Part shown: one piece after another, positions 10,346 to 20,273 of the stretch | How positions within the stretch are numbered: position 1 is the first letter of the stretch | Layout of the letters: each line of letters opens with the position of its first letter | From: Asparagopsis taxiformis | Lineage: Eukaryota > Rhodophyta > Florideophyceae > Bonnemaisoniales > Bonnemaisoniaceae | Reading direction: 5' to 3' | Assembly: GCA_030407315.1 (NCBI GenBank) | Contig: JALQPE010000172.1 | Span: 147,082-211,081 of the forward strand | Length of the DNA: 64,000 bases | Program-made: the position numbers and the translations under genes | The notes under the pieces: model-generated | What the model saw: only the letters and a program-made list of their open reading frames with translations | What the model was told of the DNA's origin: nothing | Database searches by the model: none

Positions 10346-11257
10346 ATGCACCTAAAACTGCCCCTGATCGCGCTGGTGCTAAGCCTAACCTTCAAAACCG
10401 TCTACACCCAAGACAACAATTTCGCAGCAGCCAAATGCTGCGCCGACGGAATAACCTGTTCCACGCAGCACGCGCGTCAATCCGGGAGCTGTCTAGCAGC
10501 GAAATGGATGTCGCAGCAGCCGCAAACCTGTCGAAACGAGGCGTGCAAATACTGTCGCAAGGGCGATCGCCGCACAACGCAGCCCATCTGCGCCACGTCT
10601 CCCATAACACGCCATTGTTTCCGGCGCCCACAAGCGCGTCCGACGTCTGTACCGCCGCGTCCAACGCGCGCCCCGCGTCCGGACCCGTCCGCCGGCTGCG
10701 TGTGGACGGGCCGAAACGGCATGGTGGTTGTGCCGGTGTGGCGTCTCAAACTGGTGAGCTACTGGAGCAAATCGGGCAATTCGATCACGTGGAGAAGAGA
10801 CGGCGGACGCGGAACGGATCGTGCCGGTACGGGTATGATTTGTATGCGCGTTCGTGTGCCGATGGACGGCCGGTATTATATGACGGTGATCAGCTCGGCG
10901 CCGCATACGTCGGATCATAATGACGCGTGGCTGAGATTTGATGGCGGCGTTAATCTGTATCGTCCGAAGACCGGGTCGTATCGTGCGGGTAATTCGGGAT
11001 GGTATAAGGGGTATCAGAATAATGGACGCAATTTGCGTACGACGTTTATTAATACCGTGGATCGAAATGCGCACCAGTTTGTCACTAAGATGCTCGCTGC
11101 CAGTCGTACGTATACGGCGTGCATCTCGGGGAGAAGCTCGCGGTTCACGCTGTATGATTTTGTTCTGATTCATTGTGATAAGCGCGAAACGTGTTCGAGA
11201 TTCCATCCGATGATGCGCAAGGCGCTGCGTGAGCTGCAAGTTTCAAGGTGCTCATGA
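10346..11257 (+). CDS. Secreted Cys-rich protein with Pro-rich linker and β-sandwich-like C-terminal domain
   Basis: 303 residues. Residues 1-21 form a clean signal peptide (MHLKLPLIALVLSLTF, then small residues and Gln). A Cys-rich N-terminal module follows (CC, C, C, C, C, C within about residues 31-90). Next comes a linker of repeated Arg-Pro-Thr at about 95-115. The C-terminal domain of about 150 residues includes MDGRYYMTVISSAP, HNDAWLRFDGG and FTLYDFVLIHC, a pattern reminiscent of extracellular carbohydrate-binding jelly-roll domains. That resemblance is loose and I do not name a family. An extracellular matrix or polysaccharide-binding role would suit its place beside glycosyltransferase genes (inference). 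The start is chosen by the signal peptide and the TATA box 66 nt upstream. Confidence 0.65.
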   Translation: MHLKLPLIALVLSLTFKTVYTQDNNFAAAKCCADGITCSTQHARQSGSCLAAKWMSQQPQTCRNEACKYCRKGDRRTTQPICATSPITRHCFRRPQARPTSVPPRPTRAPRPDPSAGCVWTGRNGMVVVPVWRLKLVSYWSKSGNSITWRRDGGRGTDRAGTGMICMRVRVPMDGRYYMTVISSAPHTSDHNDAWLRFDGGVNLYRPKTGSYRAGNSGWYKGYQNNGRNLRTTFINTVDRNAHQFVTKMLAASRTYTACISGRSSRFTLYDFVLIHCDKRETCSRFHPMMRKALRELQVSRCS

Positions 11258-11551
11258 TATGATTAAAGTAGACTTGATGCGGATGCAATAGTGTAGATGA
11301 ATTAGAAACAGAGGGTTATCGTGTGATAAAGTTTGTCATACTGTCATGTGATATATTGGCGTAAGTTTGACGTCAGACAGGATCGTTGGCCGTACACGAG
11401 TCCATGGTCGGAACAACTGCATGGTGAAACAAGGACACGCCTTCGCGTAGTGGCTCTCCGTTTAGCGTACTGGTATCGAGGATCTCAGCATCTTAGTTTC
11501 AAAAGCACTTTAAACCAGCCGTACGCTACCACGCATCGGACTGGTGGAGGG

Positions 11552-11900
11552 ACCGCCACATAGCAGCTCATCCAGGTCATCGAGGATGGGAAACTCGCAT
11601 ACGTGTATCGTAACCGTCGACGATGACAACGAGGGTTCTTTAGTGTAAAGACTATGCCCGACATGATGGTGTGTTTGAGACACACACACAAGTACAGTTT
11701 CTGGCATCTGCTTCTTTGACGTTGATGAATTCAACTTGCACGCCGCGGTCGCATAAATCCCGCATGCCTTTTTCCTTTACCACGACATACGATTTTCCAG
11801 TTGACTGGGCGTTGGCAAATCACCAAGATTGCTGCCTAATCCAGGCATGAGAAATGACGCTGCTGTGCGCATTGCGATGAAGCAATCTACGGAAACACCC
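11552..11900 (+). pseudogene. Decayed third copy of the DDDN glycosyltransferase, inverted
   Basis: No intact ORF, but the plus strand carries ordered fragments of the two tandem glycosyltransferases: AT-(stop)-QLI at 11552, GN--T-IVTVDDDNEGS at 11589-11639, then FNL, HAFFLY-D and F-S-(stop)-LGVGKSPR around 11730-11830, and NPGMRNDAAVRIAMK at 11838-11882. The stop after F-S sits where the functional copies have Trp. About 100 codons between the DDDN block and the FFN block are missing and there are frame changes. This is a dead gene fragment, on the opposite strand to copies 1 and 2 and separated from them by the secreted-protein gene. Confidence 0.75.
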
Positions 11901-12074
11901 TCCCTGCACGTCGAGGATGGACAGCATGAGTTCTCAGCTAGTTTGGTACAATTCTGAACAAGAGCACAGATCCGTTAATGGATAACAACATGACCAAATT
12001 ACATAATATTACTTTATCCCTCTCACCACATCCCAAATCCCACAACTATATACACACGCAACCACAATCCATCA

Positions 12075-14372
12075 TCACTCACACCCCATACCATCATGCA
12101 ACGAAAGCACAAACTCGTCCGGGCCCACCACGGCGGTCGTAGCGATAAGCGCGCGCATTCCGGACGCTCTCGCGGCCATTCGAACAGCGGAAGCTTCAGC
12201 CCTTGCGACGCCGCCGACAAACAGCACGACGGCGTCCAATTCGTCGAGATCATCATCCAAGCTGCGTCGAATTTTGCCGCGTCGATGCTCCACGGTAGCA
12301 TGACCGGGCGGTAGCAACGACGTGTGTGTAACAACGGGCGGCAAAGAAGCCCATCCATCATCGGACAGTGCAGCTTCGACAAGTCGCACGCTCAACGGTG
12401 TGTAACCTGAATACGGCGCCGCGATCGCCGCAACTGTGCCTGCTTCGACCGATTGGTCCGGATCAAATTCCGTCACCAGTCTCAATGCCGCACGTGCAAA
12501 TTGCCAGTTATATTCCGCCGCGGATTTACTCGCGCGCATCCGACGACCGTCCTCGCTGCCGATCGTGCTCGCGATCTCACTTCCGCCGAAATTCGGGAAT
12601 GGTATCCAGCTCATTCCGCTCGAGGTTGTTTCACGTGTGGAACGCACTAGCATTCCGGCCCGTTCTAGATTGGATAGTAGTGGTAAAACGCCTAGACCGA
12701 AAATTGCTAGCAGTTCCCGTCGTACAAAATCTAGTTCCTCACTGTCAATTCCGCAGCTCGTCATGCTCCACACACAGCACAGTCGAAGAATATGTGCGAG
12801 CGATTCACCGCGAGCAATTGCATCGGTAATGTACACGCAACGTCCCGTCGCTGTACTACCCTCCATCATCTCTCGCTCCAATTCAAAGCGCTGTTTAAAC
12901 TCGTACGAGTCAAAAGTCCTCGCTGATATCTCTGCAGCGATCGCCGTATGTGCTGCTGCGGACGAATGCTCACTTTTCACTTCCTTTAGTCCCTTCACGT
13001 AATCTTTGACTTGTGCAATCTCTGCTGTTTCGCGAGTTGGCCGCGCGTCGTAATATGCACGAACGGAGCTTGCCACACTGCCGATGAGACGCGCAGCCGC
13101 CCAGTAGTTTAAATCTCGAAGCTGCGCGAATATAGAGTCCACATCACCACGGAGTCGCTTCCGCACCGTCCCTACATTTCCTGAAACGTTGGGTCCGGAG
13201 CTGAGGATACCCATTGCATCCTCGGACACAATTGACGAGATTGGGAGATCCATGATGTTGTTGTGTAATCCTACAGCCTCGTCCAAAAGTCCCTCGTAAG
13301 TCCACTGCGTAAGCATGGGACTTACGACATCGACGCCGCGATCAATGATAATCAGACTGACAGATCGTTTCTTCTTCGAATTTTGCACAACTTGCGCGAG
13401 CGAGGGTTCATCAGCGATGGAATTGTCATCCTCCTCGCTATTTTCCTGATCCAACCGTGCTTCGCCGCCCATTAATGAGAATGCATCCTGAGCGACAAAA
13501 GCCGGCATGAGACTGGGTCTTCTCGCGAGCTGCGATGGTGACGGGGAGGATGGGGCGGAGGAGGGGGCGGATGTGGTCGCATTGTCAGGAAAATGGCGAG
13601 GGTAGATCTGGCCATGCGTCTCCAACAAATCCTCTGCCACGGCAGCCGCTGCTGCACCAGCAGTTCGAATGGTCGAATACTGCAAGTTGAGCATATTCTC
13701 TAGCGAGGACAACGCGGCAGCCGAGGCAAGTATGGCTGAATTATCGCCTTCAAGCACCACCTGTTTGTACGCATCGGGCCAATCGAGGGTGACGAGATCG
13801 GCGTCAAAGGGGAGAAAGCCCAAGGGCAAGGGAGCAAGAGGTATATCTGCCAGACCGGCGCCCTGCATAACCTTTTCCACAATCTTGGAACGACGCGGGG
13901 TGGTGAGAATCAGAAACTTGAGCTGCGGCTTCTCTGGCCTAGATTCGTCGCCATGGTTGTGATCCAAACGGTGTTCAAGTTTGGCGCCATTGACAAGGGA
14001 CAGCTTGTAGGCTTGTCGTTCGACAATGGCCAACTCTGCGGTTCGTTCGCGAACGGTACGGATGACAGTCACTGCTGCACGGGCAGCGGCTGCATTGACG
14101 CCGCGGATAAGAATGACGATGGATGGCTGCTCGAGGATGTGCTCCAATGCGTGGCCGCCATGTCTGGCGAGGGGCAGCACGGAGCGGATGCCGTGTTCGT
14201 GCAGGAAGGTTGCGTCGGCGAACAGGTCGAGCGGACTGGCGATAGAGAGACGCGGTTGGTAGAGAGCGTCGTCGATCAGAAGCGCTTTGGATCCTGGAAG
14301 TGTGGATAGAGCGGATGCGAGTGCACGACGCGCTTCCGATTCCAAAGCGCGTTGGGCGCGCTCATAGATCAT
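12075..14372 (-). CDS. VPS33: VPS33-like Sec1/Munc18 protein (HOPS/CORVET subunit)
   Basis: 765 residues, ATG at 14372. Sec1/Munc18 proteins clasp SNAREs; VPS33 is the SM subunit of the HOPS and CORVET tethers on late endosomes and vacuoles. Diagnostic blocks are KALLIDDALYQPRLSIAS near residue 28, VLEGDNSAILASAAAL with the following short helix near 205, and SLIIIDRGVDVVSPMLTQWTYEGLLDE near 335, which is the VPS33 version of the Sec1 DRG-D--TPL motif. A Ser/Pro-rich insertion at about 265-300 is extra. The C-terminus ends in a Rossmann-like strand (AVVLFVGGVARAEA) typical of the fold. Length fits the family with modest insertions. The gene is divergent from the P4-ATPase, with 342 bp between start codons. 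Confidence 0.85.
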   Translation of the reverse strand: MIYERAQRALESEARRALASALSTLPGSKALLIDDALYQPRLSIASPLDLFADATFLHEHGIRSVLPLARHGGHALEHILEQPSIVILIRGVNAAAARAAVTVIRTVRERTAELAIVERQAYKLSLVNGAKLEHRLDHNHGDESRPEKPQLKFLILTTPRRSKIVEKVMQGAGLADIPLAPLPLGFLPFDADLVTLDWPDAYKQVVLEGDNSAILASAAALSSLENMLNLQYSTIRTAGAAAAAVAEDLLETHGQIYPRHFPDNATTSAPSSAPSSPSPSQLARRPSLMPAFVAQDAFSLMGGEARLDQENSEEDDNSIADEPSLAQVVQNSKKKRSVSLIIIDRGVDVVSPMLTQWTYEGLLDEAVGLHNNIMDLPISSIVSEDAMGILSSGPNVSGNVGTVRKRLRGDVDSIFAQLRDLNYWAAARLIGSVASSVRAYYDARPTRETAEIAQVKDYVKGLKEVKSEHSSAAAHTAIAAEISARTFDSYEFKQRFELEREMMEGSTATGRCVYITDAIARGESLAHILRLCCVWSMTSCGIDSEELDFVRRELLAIFGLGVLPLLSNLERAGMLVRSTRETTSSGMSWIPFPNFGGSEIASTIGSEDGRRMRASKSAAEYNWQFARAALRLVTEFDPDQSVEAGTVAAIAAPYSGYTPLSVRLVEAALSDDGWASLPPVVTHTSLLPPGHATVEHRRGKIRRSLDDDLDELDAVVLFVGGVARAEASAVRMAARASGMRALIATTAVVGPDEFVLSLHDGMGCE

Positions 14373-14714
14373 TCTGTCGTTTTCGCAGCGATGATTGTCA
14401 TGTGAACGACGGGCGGCATTGGTGGTTACGAGATGCGGAGGTGGCGCAGCGCGACATGTCGAGTGACATTGCTGGAGGCGATGATGGATGAAAAATGGAT
14501 TAAATTAATGAAATTATAATTGAAGCAGTGCCAACTTTTTGTGGATGGAGGTTGCAACCGAACAAGCGCTCGTTTTCGATTGCCAGCCATCATCTACGCA
14601 GTGCCGCTCTTGTTACACGTCCCTTGTATTGCCACCTGTACAGAGCGAGCGCTCCCGCGGATGCGACCAACACTCCGTCACTTTCGGAGACTTCTGCGAA
14701 CACTAACTTTCAGA
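14373..14714. promoter_or_regulatory. Shared divergent promoter region of VPS33 and the P4-ATPase
   Basis: The two start codons point away from each other across 342 bp, so both promoters must lie here or overlap the 5' ends. There is an AT-rich stretch at 14490-14520 but no clear TATA box. The P4-ATPase frame is open upstream to a TTG at 14520 and includes another ATG at 14661, so the true 5' end of that gene may be inside this region. Confidence 0.4.
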
Positions 14715-17700
14715 ATGACTCATGCAGAAGTCGCTCTACCACTTTTCTCGACCGAAATCGACCAATCTCCCGAGCAATCCCCCCGCACTTCCTCCATCCC
14801 GCAATGGCTTATCAGACACTCCCCAGAGTGGCTCGCGAGCTACATCAACTCTTCAGATGCGCCCGGAGACAGTGCTGCCCTTCGCGAGCGTCTGGTTCCA
14901 CTCGGCGTATGTACCTTTGATGATGGCACCGTTCGCCATGGCAAATGGACTCGCAACTTGCCTCCAGATCAAATGGGTGTTCAAGGTGCTCGTGAAGGCA
15001 ATGCTGTTTGCAATCAAAAGTACAATTTGCTTTCATTCATTCCACTTGTCTTGTATGAACAGTTTAGAATGTTTTATAATCTCTTCTTCTTGCTTGTCGC
15101 CTGCTCCCAATTCATTCCCGCTCTCAGAGTGGGCTTCTTCTGGACCTACTTTGGCCCCCTCGTCTTCGTATTAATGGTCTCCATGTCCAAGGAAGCTTTC
15201 GATGACTTTGCCCGATACAAGCGCGACTACAAACTCAATATGTTTGGGTACACTCTCATGCTGCGCGGATCTCTCGAAGACGATACCCATACCGTTCGAG
15301 TTGCCTCCAAGGATATCCGCGTCGGCGACGTATTAGTTCTAGAGACCAATGAACGTGTACCTGCAGATTGCGTGTTGCTTCGCACCGTATCCACAGAAAG
15401 TCAATCTAGCGACGATTTGGGGAAGAGCAAGCACAAAGGGGGGCAGGGTGATACACTCTTCATTCGAACAGACCAATTGGACGGCGAAACAGACTGGAAG
15501 TTGCGACGTCCCGTTGCCGCCACCCAAAACATGTCCAGAGACGAGCATCTTTTGTATTGCGGCGCCCAAATCGCAGCGGAAGCCCCAAAGCGTGAAATCT
15601 ACGACTTTGTCGGTACCTTTAAAGATCCAAACGGTGTGGACGAACCACTTACGCTTGAGAACACGCTTTGGGCAAATACCGTTGTGGCATCTGGGACAGC
15701 AATTTGTGTCGTTGTGTACAATGGAAACGAAACACGCAGTATGCTCAACACTTCCAGTCCACAGAGCAAAGTTGGAAAACTTGACCATGAGGTAAATCGC
15801 ATGTCGAAGATGCTCTTCCTGTTGCTTTTTTCCCTTTCTGCCCTTCTAACTGGTTTGCGCGGCTTCACGGGTCAATGGGTGTTGTACTTTTGCAGATATT
15901 TCCTCCTCTTATCTGCCATCATTCCCATTTCCATGCGAGTCAATCTGGACATGGCCAAAATTGCGTACACAATGTTTATCGAAGGAGATCATAAGAAAAT
16001 GCCCGGTTGCACTGTCAGAAACTCCAATCTTCCCGAAGAGCTCGGCCGCATTGAATACATCCTAACGGATAAAACAGGTACACTGACGCAGAATGAAATG
16101 TCATTCAAGAAGCTTCATCTGGGATCCATGCTTTTCGGCAGAGATTCGCTGGATGACATTTATCATTACCTCCGATCCGCATTTGAACATGAAGCCGGTG
16201 CTTTAGTTGGTCCTTCCGAAATTCATGCTGATGATCAGTCAAAGCCTGATGGATCGGTGATACACCATGAATCTTCAGCAAAGACGCGTTCTCAGAGACA
16301 GGTTCAAGAAGCGCTCCTAGCTATTGCACTTGCACATAATGTGACGCCAGTTGAAGACGCAGGCCAGCGCACACTGCAAGCTGCAAGCCCTGATGAAGTT
16401 GCACTCGTACGATTTGCAGAGTCTGTGGGTGTAACACTCAAAGAGCGAACGATTAAAAATATCGTCCTTCGAATATGCGGAGACGTTGAACTCACCTATG
16501 ACATCCTCGCAGAATTTCCGTTCACCTCGGAAGCAAAGCGTATGGGAGTCATTGTGCAGAACAAGTTGACCGGCAAAATAACTTTGTACGTTAAAGGCGC
16601 AGACACAATCATGGCGAAAAAGGTTCGGTACAATGATTGGTTGGATGAGGAATGCGGGAATTTGGCTCGCGAAGGGCTTCGGACACTTGTTTTCGCAAAG
16701 AGAGAGCTCAGCAATGAAGAATTTTCTCATTTCGCAAACAGATGGCATGCGGCGAGAACATCACAACTCACTCGGAAAGAAGCCATGGCAGCCGTGCAAG
16801 GGGAAGTGGAGCAAGATATGGATCTTCTGGCATTAACCGGTGTGGAAGACAAACTGCAACCAAATGTGCGAGAAGCGCTTGAGAAATTGCGCCACGCTGG
16901 GATTCGAATATGGATGTTGACCGGGGACAAAGTAGAAACGGCTACATGTATCGCAGTGTCATCAAGACTGGTCGAGCGCTCACAGGGAATCTTCACCATA
17001 ATCGGCTTGAAGAGTCGAAATGAAGCGAGTCGAGCTTTGTCAAGATTGCGCCAACAGGCGACATCGGATGTTCTAGTGGTAGATGGAACATCGTTGCAAA
17101 TACTTTTGGACATGTTCCCAGAGGAGTTTATCGAGCTTGCAGCACTATCACCAGCGGCAGTCGCGTGTCGATGCTCGCCGACACAGAAAGCGGCTGTTGT
17201 GAAGCTGTTGCAGGAACAGCTCGGGAAACGAGTTGCGGCGATCGGAGACGGCGGGAATGATGTCGGAATGATTCAGCAGGCGCATGCGGGGATTGGAATC
17301 CCAGGAAAAGAGGGGATGCAAGCTTCGCTCGCAGCTGACTTTAGCATCACGAGCTTCTCGCACCTGACAAGATTACTGCTTTGGCACGGGCGAAATGCGT
17401 ACAGAAGATCGGCCCGACTGGCACAATTTGTAATCCATAGAGGGTTGATCATCTCCATTATCCAAACGGTCTACTGCGCGCTGTTCTTCTACGCGGCGGT
17501 GAGCGTGTATTCTGGATGGATTTTGGTCGGGTACGCAACAGTGTTTACCATGTTTCCAGTGTTCTCGCTGGTGCTTGACGAAGACGTGAGCGAGCATGCG
17601 GCGGATACGTACCCGGAATTGTATCAGGATCTGCAAAAGGGGCGGTCGTTAAATCTGAAAACATTTCTGATCTGGGTGTTTAAATCGATCTATCAGGGCA

Positions 17701-18047
17701 CGATGATCATGGTGTTTTCAGTGTTTGTGCTGTGGGACGACGAGTACTTTACAACGCTACATCTGTCGGCGATCTCGTTCACATCGCTCATTTTAACCGA
17801 ACTGCTGATGGTTGCTTTCGAGGTGCATACATGGCATTGGATGATGATCGCGGCGGAAATGTGCAGTCTGTTTTTCTATATCGCGTCCATTCTGGTGCTG
17901 CAGGATACGTTTGACCATACACTGATGATGAAATGGGGGTTCCTGGGAAAGGTGATTGCGGTTACGCTTGTGTCCTGCCTGCCGGTCACTATTGGAAAAT
18001 GGCTCAAGAGGAAATTTGCACCTGCTCCCTACTCCAAGCTTGCGTAG
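14715..18047 (+). CDS. P4-type ATPase, Neo1/ATP9-like phospholipid flippase
   Basis: About 1,110 residues from the ATG at 14715 (an in-frame ATG at 14661 is possible). P4-ATPases move aminophospholipids to the cytosolic leaflet of Golgi, endosome and plasma membranes. The order is standard: first membrane pair with LVLYEQFRMFYNLFFLLVA near residue 115, actuator motif DQLDGETDWKLR near 256, phosphorylation motif DKTGTLTQNEM near 451, WMLTGDK in the P domain near 735, GDGGNDVGMI near 843, then six C-terminal membrane spans. The phrases DQLDGETDWKLR, TGVEDKLQPNVREAL and YPELYQDLQKGRSLNLKTFLIW are those of the Neo1/ATP9 subclass, which works without a CDC50 partner and acts in endosome-Golgi traffic. 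All catalytic residues are present. Confidence 0.9.
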   Translation: MTHAEVALPLFSTEIDQSPEQSPRTSSIPQWLIRHSPEWLASYINSSDAPGDSAALRERLVPLGVCTFDDGTVRHGKWTRNLPPDQMGVQGAREGNAVCNQKYNLLSFIPLVLYEQFRMFYNLFFLLVACSQFIPALRVGFFWTYFGPLVFVLMVSMSKEAFDDFARYKRDYKLNMFGYTLMLRGSLEDDTHTVRVASKDIRVGDVLVLETNERVPADCVLLRTVSTESQSSDDLGKSKHKGGQGDTLFIRTDQLDGETDWKLRRPVAATQNMSRDEHLLYCGAQIAAEAPKREIYDFVGTFKDPNGVDEPLTLENTLWANTVVASGTAICVVVYNGNETRSMLNTSSPQSKVGKLDHEVNRMSKMLFLLLFSLSALLTGLRGFTGQWVLYFCRYFLLLSAIIPISMRVNLDMAKIAYTMFIEGDHKKMPGCTVRNSNLPEELGRIEYILTDKTGTLTQNEMSFKKLHLGSMLFGRDSLDDIYHYLRSAFEHEAGALVGPSEIHADDQSKPDGSVIHHESSAKTRSQRQVQEALLAIALAHNVTPVEDAGQRTLQAASPDEVALVRFAESVGVTLKERTIKNIVLRICGDVELTYDILAEFPFTSEAKRMGVIVQNKLTGKITLYVKGADTIMAKKVRYNDWLDEECGNLAREGLRTLVFAKRELSNEEFSHFANRWHAARTSQLTRKEAMAAVQGEVEQDMDLLALTGVEDKLQPNVREALEKLRHAGIRIWMLTGDKVETATCIAVSSRLVERSQGIFTIIGLKSRNEASRALSRLRQQATSDVLVVDGTSLQILLDMFPEEFIELAALSPAAVACRCSPTQKAAVVKLLQEQLGKRVAAIGDGGNDVGMIQQAHAGIGIPGKEGMQASLAADFSITSFSHLTRLLLWHGRNAYRRSARLAQFVIHRGLIISIIQTVYCALFFYAAVSVYSGWILVGYATVFTMFPVFSLVLDEDVSEHAADTYPELYQDLQKGRSLNLKTFLIWVFKSIYQGTMIMVFSVFVLWDDEYFTTLHLSAISFTSLILTELLMVAFEVHTWHWMMIAAEMCSLFFYIASILVLQDTFDHTLMMKWGFLGKVIAVTLVSCLPVTIGKWLKRKFAPAPYSKLA

Positions 18048-18825
18048 GGATGTATATGTATTGTAGAAGTGTTGTAATAAAGACTATTACCGAATGTAAC
18101 AATGAATTTTTTGTGGCTGGAATGATGCACCATGACAACAAGGCAGGCGGTGGCACAACAGTCGCACAGCGTATGGTGGTTCATTCATGTGGTCATCGGG
18201 ATGCGCGTCGCGTTCCAACTGCAGGAATGGCTGTAAACGCATGCATGTACAGTGGCATTGTTGCGATGGACCATCAGTTGGAGAAAGCAAGGGCCTCTTC
18301 CGGAGTGGTGGATTGCGAAAGAAGTTGGTTTCAACATCTGAGACCACGCGTGCAGGTCACAGAGTTGAAGTTGATGCATCGCTTTGGCAGTCGGGGAACA
18401 TGCGCTACTCTACTCTGCACTGCTTTGCAGACGCCATCGGCAGGATTGAAATTTGGGCTGCTGGTCGCGAAACTCCGCAGCAGAAGCGCCAGTAGTGGGC
18501 CGACGTACAACCTGGCAACGAACCCGACGCACAGTATTCGCCCGTATAAATTCAATAAGAAAAACAAGCATGACATACGACGCACAAGATACACTACTGT
18601 ATTAAATCAACTCATACCAACCCCGACGCACCGTGGATATACCACAATTCCGCATACACCTGTACACACAATCAGAGATGCAAAACTCGATCCAAGTGGC
18701 ACAAATCACCCATTCGCCAGGCGAGCGATGCGCCCAAACCTTTCCACCGATATGCGCACAAATCGTCTACCAGCACGCCTGCAGGTGTCAACCGACCAAC
18801 GCGTCCGCATCACCAGGACGTTGCG
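18048..18825. other. Intergenic region
   Basis: 778 bp between the flippase and the ankyrin gene. A TATAAAT lies at 18545, but it is 280 nt before the ankyrin ATG, so a long leader would be needed. The long frame crossing this stretch has no recognisable protein features and begins inside the flippase gene, so I leave it out. Confidence 0.4.
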
Positions 18826-19824
18826 ATGCCTCTCTTCAAAGCGCGATCGAAGAAGCCGTCAGTATCCGAACTACGTGCTGCGCGTCGGCGCATGCAGCAC
18901 GCCTGCAACCGAGGCGACTGGACGCTAGCGCAGCGGCTTGTAAAGCAGTACGGGGGACGCGTCGCGTCTGTGCGCGGCATCGGTCGTTTCAACGCGACGC
19001 CTCTGCACGCGGCGGCGGCGGCGGGGAGCGCGCAACTGATGGACGAGTTGTTAGAGCACGGGGCGAACATCGACACGCCTGCAATTCACGGATACACGCC
19101 GCTGTACATGGCGATTCGGCACAAGCAATTTGAAAGCGTCGAGCTGCTACTCGAGTATGGCGCGGACGCGGATTTCGCGTGCTCCGGCTGCACGCCGCTC
19201 ATCAAGGCGGTCGAAACGGGCTGTCTGGAGATCGTGGAGCTGCTGTTGGAGCACGAGGCGGATTTGCACGAGGCGAATGGCGCCGGCGACGAGGCGCTGC
19301 ATGCGGCGGCGCGCGGTGGGTTTCGCGACATTGCAGAGACGTTGATTGAGCATGGTGCAAACGTGCAGGCGACGGGGTGGAGGGAGAAGACGCCGGCGGA
19401 GGTCGCGAATGACGCCGGGCATGACGAGTTGGTGCAGTTTCTGGAGGAGAAGGAGAGGGAGCAGAAGGCCGATTTGATGAAGCTTGGTAGATGGTGGAGT
19501 GGCAGGGAGGAGAGACTTGGTACTGGGCCGGATAAGTTTCAGAGTTTACCGGGTTGTGTGGAGAATGTCGCGTTGAAGTTGGCCAATTATTGTTGTATTG
19601 ATTTGTCGCCGTCGGAACATCGACGGTTTCATCGGAGAGTGGAGAGGAATGCTAGGAGGCATAATGTTACAGCGATAGCTTTGTTGAGTAATACGTGTCC
19701 GATTGATCAGCTGGCGCGCATGTTGGTTACCGATTCGAATGGTGTTTGTAGAAATGATGGCCTGTTGTGGAGTACGATCGAGTTTATTCGCACTGCTAGA
19801 TTTAACGGCGTCTTGCCGCACTGA
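18826..19824 (+). CDS. Ankyrin-repeat protein
   Basis: 332 residues, ATG at 18826 (context GCGATGC). Five ankyrin repeats run from about residue 20 to 205, recognised by the phased TPLHAAAAAGSAQLMDELLEHGAN, TPLYMAIRHKQFESVELLLEYGAD, TPLIKAVETGCLEIVELLLEH and ALHAAARGGFRDIAETLIEHGAN type units. A charged helix with KEKEREQKADLMK-like character follows. The last 110 residues (GPDKFQSLPGCVENVALKLANY onward) are not ankyrin; their length and position recall SOCS-box-like adaptors, but I cannot confirm that. It is likely a cytosolic protein-protein interaction adaptor. The region coding for the repeats is GC-rich. Confidence 0.75.
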   Translation: MPLFKARSKKPSVSELRAARRRMQHACNRGDWTLAQRLVKQYGGRVASVRGIGRFNATPLHAAAAAGSAQLMDELLEHGANIDTPAIHGYTPLYMAIRHKQFESVELLLEYGADADFACSGCTPLIKAVETGCLEIVELLLEHEADLHEANGAGDEALHAAARGGFRDIAETLIEHGANVQATGWREKTPAEVANDAGHDELVQFLEEKEREQKADLMKLGRWWSGREERLGTGPDKFQSLPGCVENVALKLANYCCIDLSPSEHRRFHRRVERNARRHNVTAIALLSNTCPIDQLARMLVTDSNGVCRNDGLLWSTIEFIRTARFNGVLPH

Positions 19825-20273
19825 GCATGAGAGGCAGTTAGGGTTGCGCTGGTTTGAATGTAAATTTGTGCAAACTTGCTTTTTTGAATTGTACGCTAGT
19901 GAATTTCAAGCGCAAGGTACAGTACAATTTAATTAAATCCAACTATTACGTCAACGTGCTTCATTTACAAACTTGTTATTATAACACCTCATCCATGCCC
20001 CCAGCAATGCGCACTACCGTCCAGTACCATCCCATAAATCGCCTAAATTAAGAATCTTCAAACAACTGCGATCCCGCGCCCAAATTTTGAAGATTTGAAA
20101 TGGGCCAATCATTGCCATTCCTCCCCCGCTCTCCGCCCACCTCTGATCATCAACCACTATTGATACCGATAGCGTCCCAATCACAATACCCAACAAATCC
20201 TCCCCTACATACCATTCAACTAAACCAACACCGTCCGCCCGTCGATCCAGCGTCCGCAACCCGCGAGCCAACC
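19825..20273. other. Intergenic region
   Basis: 449 bp. The PH-domain frame is open back to an ATG at 20100, so the right half may be coding if that start is used. I see no repeat, RNA gene or clear promoter element. Confidence 0.35.

Noticed and set aside
11485..11734. Minus-strand short frames opposite the glycosyltransferase remnant
   Set aside because: The plus strand aligns to the paralogues in order; the minus frames are shadows.
17933..18928. 331-codon plus-strand frame
   Set aside because: It begins inside the flippase gene, overlaps the ankyrin gene start, and has no recognisable protein character.
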